Shown one piece after another: positions 6,538 to 11,793 of a stretch of DNA of 11,793 bases. The DNA is taken from the NCBI GenBank assembly GCA_934589325.1, contig CAKTNU010000032.1:1-11793 (forward strand). Direction: 5' to 3'. The translations under genes were made by a program, and so were the position numbers. Each line of letters opens with the position of its first letter. The first letter of the stretch is position 1. This DNA is from an uncultured Oscillospiraceae bacterium. Its GTDB lineage: Bacteria > Bacillota_A > Clostridia > Oscillospirales > Oscillospiraceae. The notes beneath the pieces were generated by a model, which did not search any database, was not told where the DNA came from, and saw only the letters and a program-made list of their open reading frames with translations.

Positions 6538-6565
6538 AAACCCGGCGAATATTTTCGCCGGGTTT
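6538..6565. terminator. Terminator after the spoIIE operon
   Basis: A perfect 12-bp stem AAACCCGGCGAA (6538-6549) with TTCGCCGGGTTT (6554-6565) closes on TATT. It lies between the convergent spoIIE operon and the minus-strand 77-aa gene and can serve both; the uridine tails are short on either side. Confidence 0.8.
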
Positions 6566-6602
6566 CTGCCTTGCTCACTTTGTGAGAGCTATTTTCTGAT
6601 TT

Positions 6603-6836
6603 CTATATCCTGCCCTGTGCGGTCTCTGCAATATGCAGTATCAGTTCTTCGGGTGTCGGCAGCTCGCCCTCTCGGGGGACGCTCTGCCAGAACAGCTGCA
6701 CCTGCGGGTCGGCGCTGGCCAGCCCGTTTATCATGGCTATTTGAATGTTCTGCCGTACTGTGTCGACGCTGACGCCGCTGTCCGCGGCGATTTTTCTTAT
6801 CGCATTTTCGGCGATCTGTAACTTAAGCTTATCCAT
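6603..6836 (-). CDS. Small Spo0A C-terminal-like domain protein
   Basis: The 77-aa protein reads AENAIRKIAADSGVSVDTVRQ, then IQIAMINGLASADPQVQLFW and GELPTPEELILHI. This matches a class of small clostridial proteins commonly labelled as Spo0A C-terminal domain-like: a helix-turn-helix-like N-terminal half (about 8-35), a conserved DPxVQxFW segment (43-50), and a C-terminal PTPEELI helix (61-67). It has no receiver domain, so it is not Spo0A itself; function is unknown and DNA binding is only suggested. ATG is preceded by GGGGTG at six bases. It is transcribed alone, convergent with spoIIE and divergent from an XRE regulator across a palindrome-bearing spacer. Confidence 0.72.
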   Translation of the reverse strand: MDKLKLQIAENAIRKIAADSGVSVDTVRQNIQIAMINGLASADPQVQLFWQSVPREGELPTPEELILHIAETAQGRI

Positions 6837-6865
6837 ATCCTCACCCCTTGTAAATCTATACCACC

Positions 6866-6894
6866 ATATTACAGCACAATTTACTTAAAGTAAA
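6866..6894 (-). promoter_or_regulatory. Promoter of the 77-aa gene with a perfect palindrome over its -35
   Basis: On the minus strand TTTACT (plus 6889-6894) and TAATAT (plus 6866-6871) are 17 bp apart. The -35 is part of the perfect palindrome TTTACTT-A-AAGTAAA (6880-6894). A second inverted repeat, TATAATT (6901-6907) with AATTATA (6914-6920), lies on the side of the XRE gene. Both are candidate regulator sites in this divergent spacer. No convincing plus-strand promoter for the XRE gene could be fixed, although TATAAT occurs at 6901-6906 and 6917-6922. Confidence 0.5.
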
Positions 6895-6964
6895 TAAATA
6901 TATAATTAAATTCAATTATAATTTTGCCTGATTGTTGGTAGCATATCCGCATGGAGGTACAGAT

Positions 6965-7195
6965 ATGCATACCAGATTTGCCGAGAAATATATAACCATG
7001 GGGCTGAAGATCGCGTATTACCGCAAGAAGGCCGGGCTGACGCAGGAGCTGCTGGCCGAACGGATAGGCCGCAGTGTGAATTTTATTGCGCAGGTAGAGG
7101 GCACGGGGACCGTCAGAGGCGTGTCGCTGGAGACGCTCTTCAGCATTGCCGAGGTTCTGAACATTCCTGCATCTAAGCTGCTCGAGGACGATTGA
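6965..7195 (+). CDS. XRE-family helix-turn-helix regulator
   Basis: This 76-aa protein is essentially one lambda Cro/CI-type helix-turn-helix domain. It reads GLKIAYYRKKAGLTQELLAERIGRS (helices 1-3, about residues 13-37), then VNFIAQVEGTG, and then LETLFSIAEVLNIPASKLLED (51-75). The LTQELLAERIG core and the terminal LxxIAxxLxIPxSxLL pattern are diagnostic of the family. The start is ATG at 6965, preceded by GGAGGT at six bases; an upstream ATG-like extension lacks a binding site. There is no effector domain, so activity is probably set by protein level or a partner. The divergent arrangement with the 77-aa gene and the palindrome between them suggest that it controls one or both. Target and signal are unknown. 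Confidence 0.88.
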   Translation: MHTRFAEKYITMGLKIAYYRKKAGLTQELLAERIGRSVNFIAQVEGTGTVRGVSLETLFSIAEVLNIPASKLLEDD

Positions 7196-7251
7196 TTTAT
7201 GATAGAAAAACTGCACGACGGCGGAAAAACCGCTGCATCAATATTCGCCGC

Positions 7252-7280
7252 TTGCAAAAATCGGCGGCGGGGGATATAAT
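7252..7280 (+). promoter_or_regulatory. Promoter of the 8-oxoguanine glycosylase gene
   Basis: TTGCAA (7252-7257) and a perfect TATAAT (7275-7280) are separated by 17 bp. The start codon lies only 15 bases after the -10, so the transcript would have a leader of roughly nine nucleotides. Confidence 0.65.
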
Positions 7281-7295
7281 CTTGCCGGTGATATT

Positions 7296-8138
7296 ATGAT
7301 AGAAACTACAGAAAAAATCACGACTGTTGATCTTGCCGGTGTTGATGAGCTGGACATTGTCAAGACCTTTGAATGTGGCCAGTGCTTCCGCTGGAACGCA
7401 GACAGCGACGGGGTGTACACCGGCGTCGCTTTCGGCTTTCCTGCACGTGTATGGGCGGAAAACGGCCGCGTATATCTGCGCTCTGCTGCGCCTGAGGATA
7501 TGTGGCGCAGCTACTTTGACCTTGACCGCGACTATGCGGCTGCGTCGAGCGGCTTTGACGGCGGGGATTACCTCGCCGAGTGTGTGGAGTTCGGCCGCGG
7601 CATACGTATTCTGCGGCAGGATGGATGGGAGGCACTGTGTTCGTTCATCATCTCACAGTGCAACAATATCAGCCGCATCAAGGGCATTGTAGAGCGTCTG
7701 TGCGAACTGTTCGGGGATGAGCTGGAGTTCGAGGGGCGCCGGTATTACTCGTTCCCGCCGGCCGAGCGCATCGCGGAGCTGAATGTGGATGAGCTTGCAC
7801 CTCTGCGCTGCGGATACCGTGCGCCGTATATCATCTCGGCGGCCATTGCGGTCGCGACCGGAGCGCTTGATCTGAAGGAGCTTGCCGCGGCGGACAGTGT
7901 CACGGCTAAAAAGGAGCTTTTGAAGCTCAACGGTGTCGGCGAGAAGGTGGCAAACTGCGTTGTTCTGTTCGGACTGTACCACATGGAGGCGTTCCCGATA
8001 GATGTCTGGATACGCCGTGCACTGAAGGAACACTTTCCGCCCGACTTTGACCCGGCCACGCTTGGCAGCTGTGCAGGTCTTGCCCAGCAGTATATATTCT
8101 ATTATGCCCGCAGTCACGGTAATGATGAGAAAAATTGA
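7296..8138 (+). CDS. ogg: 8-oxoguanine DNA glycosylase/AP lyase, OGG1 family
   Basis: This enzyme excises 8-oxoguanine from DNA and nicks the abasic site, starting base-excision repair of oxidative damage. The 280-aa product has an OGG N-terminal domain with GQCFRW (28-33; GQSFRW in human OGG1), the conserved SQCNNISRIKGIVERLC segment (120-136), and the helix-hairpin-helix LNGVGEKVANC (211-221). The catalytic lysine is K217 and the aspartate D236 in FPIDVW; their 19-residue spacing equals K249-D268 of human OGG1. Bacterial members of this eukaryote-like type are known from Clostridium. ATG is chosen at 7296, in frame with the promoter and a weak GGTGAT binding site. It stands alone and ends in a strong hairpin shared with the convergent LOG-family gene. 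Confidence 0.94.
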   Translation: MIETTEKITTVDLAGVDELDIVKTFECGQCFRWNADSDGVYTGVAFGFPARVWAENGRVYLRSAAPEDMWRSYFDLDRDYAAASSGFDGGDYLAECVEFGRGIRILRQDGWEALCSFIISQCNNISRIKGIVERLCELFGDELEFEGRRYYSFPPAERIAELNVDELAPLRCGYRAPYIISAAIAVATGALDLKELAAADSVTAKKELLKLNGVGEKVANCVVLFGLYHMEAFPIDVWIRRALKEHFPPDFDPATLGSCAGLAQQYIFYYARSHGNDEKN

Positions 8139-8198
8139 GCGGAGGAAAAAATCCGACGGATACAGCCAAGGAATGACTTAAAAACAATAGCACCGCAT

Positions 8199-8244
8199 AA
8201 AAAGACCCGTTCACGGCACAAATGGCCGCCGAACGGGTCTTTTT
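8199..8244. terminator. Bidirectional terminator between ogg and the LOG-family gene
   Basis: A perfect 14-bp stem, AAAAAGACCCGTTC (8199-8212) with GAACGGGTCTTTTT (8231-8244), encloses an 18-nt loop that itself holds CGGC and GCCG. Both strands end in a T5 tract, so it can stop the convergent transcripts from either side. Confidence 0.9.
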
Positions 8245-8304
8245 GCTATGATAATGCAATAAAAAAGTACTTTCATATCCGCCCTGCGCGGCAGAACGGA
8301 CAGC

Positions 8305-8886
8305 TTATTTTGAATAGTCATTGAGACAGGTTATAGTCCCGCCGATGTTTGCGGTGCGCAGAACGTAATCCAAGGCGTCCTCCGGGTACTGGCAGAGAGC
8401 AAACATGTCAAGGCAGCTTTGATCCATGAACCCCTTTTTCGCCAGATTGACGAGCGTGAGCTCAAGCGCACAGTAAAAATCCATCGTGTTCAGCAGCGCT
8501 ATTGGCTTGCTGTGCTTGCCGAGCTGCCGCAGAGCCAGAGTGTCAAACAGCTCGTCAAAGGTACCCAGACCGCCGGGCAGCATAATGAAGCCGTCTGAGC
8601 TGTCCTGCATGATACGCTTGCGCTCGGCGAGACTGTCAGTGTAAATGAGCTCAGTGCAACCCGGATAAGCGGCGCCTTGAACGCCGGATTCCCGCGGCAT
8701 GACACCGATTATGCGTCCACCGTATTCATATGCGCCGTGTGCCGCCGCACCCATGATGCCGACATCGCTGCCTCCGAACACGAGTGTGTGCCCATGCTCC
8801 GCAATGAGAGCTCCGAGCTCCGCAGCTGCTTCGTAATATTCTCTGTCAAACCCACGGCTCGACGCGCCGAATATGCATATGTTCAT
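8305..8886 (-). CDS. LOG-family protein (TIGR00730), putative nucleoside 5'-monophosphate phosphoribohydrolase
   Basis: LOG (lonely guy) enzymes release the base from cytokinin riboside 5'-monophosphates, and bacterial members also act on AMP-like nucleotides. The 193-aa product is a full-length Rossmann-like protein. It begins NICIFGASS (2-10), has the loop GGSDVGIMGA (38-47), the ERK segment (88-90) and the diagnostic PGGLGTFDE (104-112; family motif PGGxGTxxE) that forms the active site. The catalytic Arg and Glu candidates are R89 and E112. ATG at 8884-8886 follows AGGAG at five bases. A consensus promoter lies upstream. It is transcribed alone and convergent with ogg. Family assignment is firm; the physiological substrate is not known, and the label lysine decarboxylase sometimes given to such genes is an error. 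Confidence 0.92.
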   Translation of the reverse strand: MNICIFGASSRGFDREYYEAAAELGALIAEHGHTLVFGGSDVGIMGAAAHGAYEYGGRIIGVMPRESGVQGAAYPGCTELIYTDSLAERKRIMQDSSDGFIMLPGGLGTFDELFDTLALRQLGKHSKPIALLNTMDFYCALELTLVNLAKKGFMDQSCLDMFALCQYPEDALDYVLRTANIGGTITCLNDYSK

Positions 8887-8955
8887 GTGAGCTCCTATAT
8901 CCGCAGTATTTTTATCTGTGTAAGCTGGGCATTATTCCGCCGCCGCGTTTATATA

Positions 8956-8984
8956 ATTATAATAGCCGGGGCGAAATATGTCAA
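8956..8984 (-). promoter_or_regulatory. Fully consensus sigma-A promoter of the LOG-family gene
   Basis: On the minus strand TTGACA (plus 8979-8984) is followed at exactly 17 bp by TATAAT (plus 8956-8961): both hexamers are perfect. The -35 sits within GTCAATGTTGAC (8980-8991), a palindrome that could bind a regulator. The leader is about 60-65 nt. Confidence 0.8.
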
Positions 8985-8997
8985 TGTTGACGGCTTG

Positions 8998-9026
8998 TTT
9001 ATACGCGTCTTACTTTTCTTTATAAT
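8998..9026 (+). promoter_or_regulatory. Candidate promoter of cstA
   Basis: TTTATA (8998-9003) and perfect TATAAT (9021-9026) are separated by 17 bp. A second TATAAT lies at 9070-9075 without a good -35. Use of the first would give a leader of about 110 nt. Confidence 0.4.
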
Positions 9027-9086
9027 TAATTGTCGGCTTCTGGAATAGCGTCTTAACGGGCTTCGGCACTATAATCATGCCATGAG

Positions 9087-9103
9087 CAGCGGGACGACCG
9101 CTG
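9087..9103 (+). other. Hairpin in the cstA leader
   Basis: CAGCGG (9087-9092) and CCGCTG (9098-9103) form a 6-bp stem with loop GACGA, preceded by the near-palindrome TCATGCCATGA (9075-9085). It lies 28 nt before the ribosome binding site and has no poly-U tail, so it is not a terminator. No known riboswitch class is recognised in this spacer. Confidence 0.35.
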
Positions 9104-9143
9104 AAATGTTACTGTGAAAATTTTGGAAAAGGGAGGAATCATT

Positions 9144-10619
9144 TTGGTAACATTTATAATCGGCCTCGTGATCCTTGTCGTCGGCGCGTATCTGTACGGC
9201 AAGCTGTGCGAGAAAGTGTTCGGGCCGGACGACCGAAAGACCCCGGCCTACACAAAGCAGGATGGCGTTGACTATGTGCCTATGAAGGGCTGGAAGAACA
9301 GCCTGATAAATCTGCTCAACATCGCCGGAACAGGCCCCATACTCGGTCCCATTCAGGGTATACTCTTCGGACCCATAGCCTTCATCACGATCCCCATCGG
9401 CAATATTATCGGCGGTGCTATGCACGACTATTTCTCCGGCATGATCTGTCTGCGCGACGGCGGAAGCCAGATGCCGGACATGATAAAAAAGTACACTAAT
9501 AAGGGCGTTTATTGGATATATAACATATTTGTGTGCCTTCTTCTGCTGCTTGTCGGCGCGGTGTTCATCTACACCCCGGGCGATATCGCGGCAAAGCAGG
9601 TGTTTGGTTTCTCCGGCGAGGCGACCGCAATATCGACCTGGGTCATCTACGGTGTCATATTCGTCTATTACCTCGTAGCTACCGTATTCCCCATTGACGC
9701 AATAATCGGCCGCATCTACCCTGTGTTCGGCGCCATACTGCTGTTCTCTGCGGTCGGTGTGTTCATCGGCATATTCGCCAAGGGCTACCCGCTGGTAGAG
9801 CTTTGGAACAGCACCTGGGCCTACGGTGGTGTCAACTATTCGCAGTACTTCGCGGAGGGACACTTCCTGCCTGTGTTCTTCGTTACCGTTGCCTGCGGCA
9901 TACTTTCCGGCTTCCATTCCACTCAGACAGCTATAATATCCCGTACCATGAAGAGCGAGCGTCAGGGACGCAACACCTTCTACAACATGATGGTGCTCGA
10001 AGGCTTTATCGCGATGGTCTGGGCTGCCGGCGCAATGGGCGTGTATAACCTCGGGCTCCAGGAGGCCAATGCACAGCTTGCGACCAACACCGTCGGCATC
10101 GTCTGCAAGGACATTCTCGGCAATGTGGGCGGCATTATAGCTCTGCTCGGCGTCATCGTTCTGCCGATCACCTCCGGTGATACCGCGCTGCGCGCCCTGC
10201 GCCTTACCGTGTCCGACACGCTGCACATTGACCAGAGTACCAACGGCAAACGTCTTGGCCTGTCGTCCCTCATATTCCTGCTCGTCGCCGGCATACTCGT
10301 CTGGGCGAAGTTTGACGTCAACGGCTTTAACACACTATGGCGCTACTTTGCATGGTCTAACCAGACTCTAGCACTGTTCGCGCTTGCGTCGATAACCGTG
10401 TGGATGTTTGAAAACGGCAAGAGTAAGTGGAGCTGGATGCCGATGATACCCGGCGTGTTCTATGCGTTCATCACCTGCACGTTCATCGCCAATGCGAAGA
10501 TAGGCTTCAACATCCCGTGGACCGCTGCCTACCTGATCGGTATAGCCTTTGCTGTGGCCTACGGCATTGTAGTCGTATGGTTCGGCAAAAAGCGCAGCAG
10601 CGCCACGCTGAAAGCGTAA
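9144..10619 (+). CDS. cstA: Carbon starvation protein CstA family transporter
   Basis: CstA proteins are multi-span transporters for peptides or pyruvate that help cells use scarce carbon sources. This 491-aa protein is of the short Firmicutes type (E. coli CstA is about 700). It shows the signature NLLNIAGTGPILGPIQG (56-72), followed by FGPIAFITIPIGNIIGGAMHDY, and more than ten hydrophobic helices through to residue 480, ending in a basic cytoplasmic tail (FGKKRSSATLKA). The start is assigned to TTG (9144-9146), with GGGAGG seven bases upstream and the family-like N-terminus MVTFIIGLVIL. A GTG at 9114 would add ten residues across that ribosome binding site. The gene is monocistronic, with a strong shared terminator after it. 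Substrate is not decided by the sequence. Confidence 0.93.
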   Translation: MVTFIIGLVILVVGAYLYGKLCEKVFGPDDRKTPAYTKQDGVDYVPMKGWKNSLINLLNIAGTGPILGPIQGILFGPIAFITIPIGNIIGGAMHDYFSGMICLRDGGSQMPDMIKKYTNKGVYWIYNIFVCLLLLLVGAVFIYTPGDIAAKQVFGFSGEATAISTWVIYGVIFVYYLVATVFPIDAIIGRIYPVFGAILLFSAVGVFIGIFAKGYPLVELWNSTWAYGGVNYSQYFAEGHFLPVFFVTVACGILSGFHSTQTAIISRTMKSERQGRNTFYNMMVLEGFIAMVWAAGAMGVYNLGLQEANAQLATNTVGIVCKDILGNVGGIIALLGVIVLPITSGDTALRALRLTVSDTLHIDQSTNGKRLGLSSLIFLLVAGILVWAKFDVNGFNTLWRYFAWSNQTLALFALASITVWMFENGKSKWSWMPMIPGVFYAFITCTFIANAKIGFNIPWTAAYLIGIAFAVAYGIVVVWFGKKRSSATLKA

Positions 10620-10636
10620 AGCAAACAGCAGTAAAT

Positions 10637-10676
10637 AAAAAACCAAGAGGTCAATTATCTGACCTCTTGGTTTTTT
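10637..10676. terminator. Bidirectional terminator between cstA and the SGNH gene
   Basis: A perfect 17-bp stem, AAAAAACCAAGAGGTCA (10637-10653) with its complement at 10660-10676, closes on ATTATC. Both strands end in T6. The minus-strand gene's TGA overlaps its first base, so that gene has essentially no 3' untranslated spacer. Confidence 0.92.
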
Positions 10677-11503
10677 CAGCTTTGGCCGACTGCATGGGTG
10701 CTGAGATATTCAAGGACCTTACTGCATCCGGCGCTGTTCAGCGTCCGACCGTCTCCGGAGGAATACTCGGTGCTGAGGGAACCGTCAGCCATAAGCGCGG
10801 AGGCAATATCCGCGTAATATACGCTAGACTCGATGCATACCTGCTTGAGCCATGTCTGTGCCTGCGCGATACCGACGTTTGTCAGACCGTCCGTACCTAC
10901 GTAGTTTGCGGTGACAGGCAGGAGCGAGCAGACGATTATCGTTGTGTCGGGACTTGCGGAACGTATGGAATCGATGAGCCCCTTATAGGCCGAACGGAAC
11001 GCATCCTCCGACGCGGCAGCAAGCCCGTCGTTGCCGACGCAGAGGACGAGCAGCTTAGGCTGGCCGATCATTGCGGCGGTAGCTGCGGAGATTTCCGAGC
11101 CGTCAACAGGGTATTTTATGACGCAGGAAGAGAGACTCTCAATAGGGATGGTTCCGCCAGTGCTGCCCCAGACCTGCGTGTTCGCGCTGCCGCCGGAGAG
11201 CATGCCGTAATCGCGCATACCTATCATAGTGCTGTCACAGATGAAGGTCAGACCCGCGAGGTAGTCCTGCCCTGCATTCTTGGTCTCCTTGAGTTGGTTC
11301 AGCTCGCCGGGAGCAAGCGGATCCTGCTGAGCGGTACCTTCGTCCTTAATGTTTATCGAGCCGAGGTCGACCGACGGCTTTTCGCTGCTGCCGCTGTAGC
11401 CGTGTGCCATAGCGAAAATCAGACCGAACAGCACCGCGATAAGACATATAGCAATGCCGATCGACCAGAGAAGATCCTTGAGTCCGGTTATTTTGCCTAT
11501 CAT
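10676..11503 (-). CDS. Membrane-anchored SGNH/GDSL hydrolase-like protein, catalytic histidine replaced
   Basis: The 275-aa product has a short cytoplasmic N-terminus, one membrane segment (about 12-34), a Ser/Pro/Gly-rich linker (37-75), and an extracytoplasmic SGNH-type domain. Block I is FICDSTMIG (87-95) with candidate nucleophile S91. A GGTI element (116-119) corresponds to block II, and VGNDG (156-160) carries the block III asparagine N158. Block V, usually DGxHxN, reads DGRTLN (251-256), so the catalytic His position holds T254. The only other nearby histidine is H270. Related clostridial SGNH proteins, as I remember them, keep DGxHL here. ATG (11501-11503) follows AGGTGA at five bases; an upstream GTG overlaps that site. 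The protein may act on acetyl or lipid groups in the envelope, or be a non-catalytic binder. Confidence 0.82.
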   Translation of the reverse strand: MIGKITGLKDLLWSIGIAICLIAVLFGLIFAMAHGYSGSSEKPSVDLGSINIKDEGTAQQDPLAPGELNQLKETKNAGQDYLAGLTFICDSTMIGMRDYGMLSGGSANTQVWGSTGGTIPIESLSSCVIKYPVDGSEISAATAAMIGQPKLLVLCVGNDGLAAASEDAFRSAYKGLIDSIRSASPDTTIIVCSLLPVTANYVGTDGLTNVGIAQAQTWLKQVCIESSVYYADIASALMADGSLSTEYSSGDGRTLNSAGCSKVLEYLSTHAVGQS

Positions 11504-11532
11504 TGGTATCACCTGAATTAAAAATGGTTTAC

Positions 11533-11563
11533 ATAATGCAAAAACTGCTGCCGCTTTTATACA
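11533..11563 (-). promoter_or_regulatory. Sigma-F/G-like promoter candidate of the SGNH gene
   Basis: On the minus strand GTATA (plus 11559-11563) fits the forespore -35 pattern GHATR. CATTATG (plus 11533-11539) matches six of seven positions of a CATWHTA-type -10, at 19 bp instead of about 18. No good sigma-A promoter is seen in this spacer. This is a weak call from a short degenerate pattern. Confidence 0.25.
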
Positions 11564-11589
11564 AGCTGCCGAGCGGGAAGCCCGATGTT

Positions 11590-11630
11590 AAAGATACGGC
11601 GGACTGTTGCCAGTCCGCCGGTTGATCTTT
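11590..11630 (-). terminator. Terminator of the elongation factor G gene
   Basis: A perfect 10-bp stem CGGCGGACTG (11597-11606) and CAGTCCGCCG (11611-11620) with TTGC loop is extended, across an uneven internal loop, by AAAGAT (11590-11595) pairing with ATCTTT (11625-11630). It lies 11 nt beyond the stop of the minus-strand gene. Confidence 0.75.
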
Positions 11631-11641
11631 GTTTTAGCAGC

Positions 11642-11793
11642 TTACTCCTGCTCGGCCAGAGCCTTGGCTTCCTCTATGACCTTCTGCTGTACGTTGCCGG
11701 GGGCTTCCTCGTAACGGACAAACTTGCAGGTGAAGGAGCCGGCGCCCTGAGTCATGGAGCGCAGGTCGATGGTGTAAGAGGTCATCTCGGCGA
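11642..11793 (-). CDS. Translation elongation factor G (or EF-G-like paralogue), C-terminal end
   Basis: The last 50 codons of a minus-strand gene end at TAA (11642-11644). The translation begins AEMTSYTIDLRSMTQGAGSF, followed by TCKFVRYEEAPGN and a Gln/Glu/Lys-rich helix. This matches EF-G domain V, where AEMxxYxxDLRSMTQGxGxF and YEExPxN are highly conserved. EF-G is the GTPase that moves tRNAs and mRNA through the ribosome. The tail is compatible with canonical FusA or with the second EF-G-like protein that many Clostridia carry, and the rest of the gene, outside the window, would decide. No ribosomal-protein genes lie next to it on this side, which slightly favours a paralogue outside the str operon. 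Confidence 0.88.
   Translation of the reverse strand, partial: AEMTSYTIDLRSMTQGAGSFTCKFVRYEEAPGNVQQKVIEEAKALAEQE

Noticed and set aside
6573..6590. Small hairpin CTCAC-TTT-GTGAG as a second terminator
   Set aside because: Five base pairs and no U tract on either strand; likely incidental next to the stronger hairpin at 6538-6565.
7200..7280. 26-codon micro-frame before ogg that begins like the ogg start
   Set aside because: It has only a distant GAGGA and its 3' half contains the ogg promoter; there is no support for a leader peptide beyond the shared ATGATAGAAA.
8139..8198. Spacer after ogg searched for a small gene
   Set aside because: No start with a binding site and no structure apart from the terminator that follows.
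9075..10226. Long open frame of 383 codons on the minus strand
   Set aside because: It lies wholly antisense to cstA, has a low-complexity His/Asp/Glu/Ala-rich composition, no family resemblance and no ribosome binding site; it reflects cstA codon usage.
10427..11521. Open frame of 364 codons on the plus strand
   Set aside because: It overlaps the end of cstA in another frame and then runs antisense to the SGNH gene; composition is not protein-like and the bidirectional terminator at 10637-10676 cuts through it.
1..11793. CRISPR array, insertion sequence, phage genes or known defence operon
   Set aside because: No regularly spaced repeats, transposase, integrase or phage structural proteins were seen; the only defence-like element is the type II toxin-antitoxin pair.

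Overview
The window looks like chromosomal DNA of a spore-forming member of the Clostridia, most likely an Oscillospirales/Ruminococcaceae-type gut anaerobe. The evidence is a full-length spoIIE, a small Spo0A-C-like protein, a clostridial OGG1-type glycosylase, a short (491 aa) Firmicutes-type CstA, a YtrA-type GntR with a DUF5808 membrane protein, and GC-rich coding DNA with AT-rich spacers and Gram-positive ribosome binding sites. The taxon is an inference from gene content; no rRNA gene is present.

Layout, left to right. (a) 1-490: 3' end of a fused MFS/spermidine-synthase-type gene and its terminator. (b) 490-1710: an AT-richer accessory stretch with an unrecognised 76-aa gene on the minus strand and a ParDE/Phd-RelE type toxin-antitoxin pair with its own promoter and operator-like repeat. 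(c) 1672-1840: a hairpin terminator shared with a convergent tRNA-Pro(GGG). (d) 1895-3680: a minus-strand operon of a YtrA-like GntR repressor and a DUF5808 membrane protein, with a candidate operator. (e) 3760-6565: spoIIE and a four-base-overlapping gene for a 122-aa C-terminally anchored membrane protein, then a terminator. (f) 6603-7195: divergent small genes, a 77-aa Spo0A-C-like protein and a 76-aa XRE regulator, around a perfect 15-nt palindrome. (g) 7252-8244: an 8-oxoguanine DNA glycosylase with a near-consensus promoter and a very short leader. (h) 8305-8984: a LOG-family nucleotide hydrolase with a fully consensus sigma-A promoter. (i) 8998-10619: cstA, probably starting at TTG. (j) 10676-11563: a membrane-anchored SGNH-fold protein that lacks the usual catalytic histidine. 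(k) 11597-11793: the 3' end of an elongation factor G gene and its terminator.

Most neighbours are separately transcribed units isolated by long, near-perfect hairpins, several of which serve convergent genes on both sides. The strongest candidates for something undescribed are the small membrane protein translationally coupled to spoIIE, the divergent Spo0A-C-like/XRE pair directly after it, and the SGNH protein without its histidine, which has a sporulation-type promoter-like sequence upstream. No CRISPR array, insertion sequence, phage module or classical defence island is visible. All operon, promoter and operator calls are read by eye.
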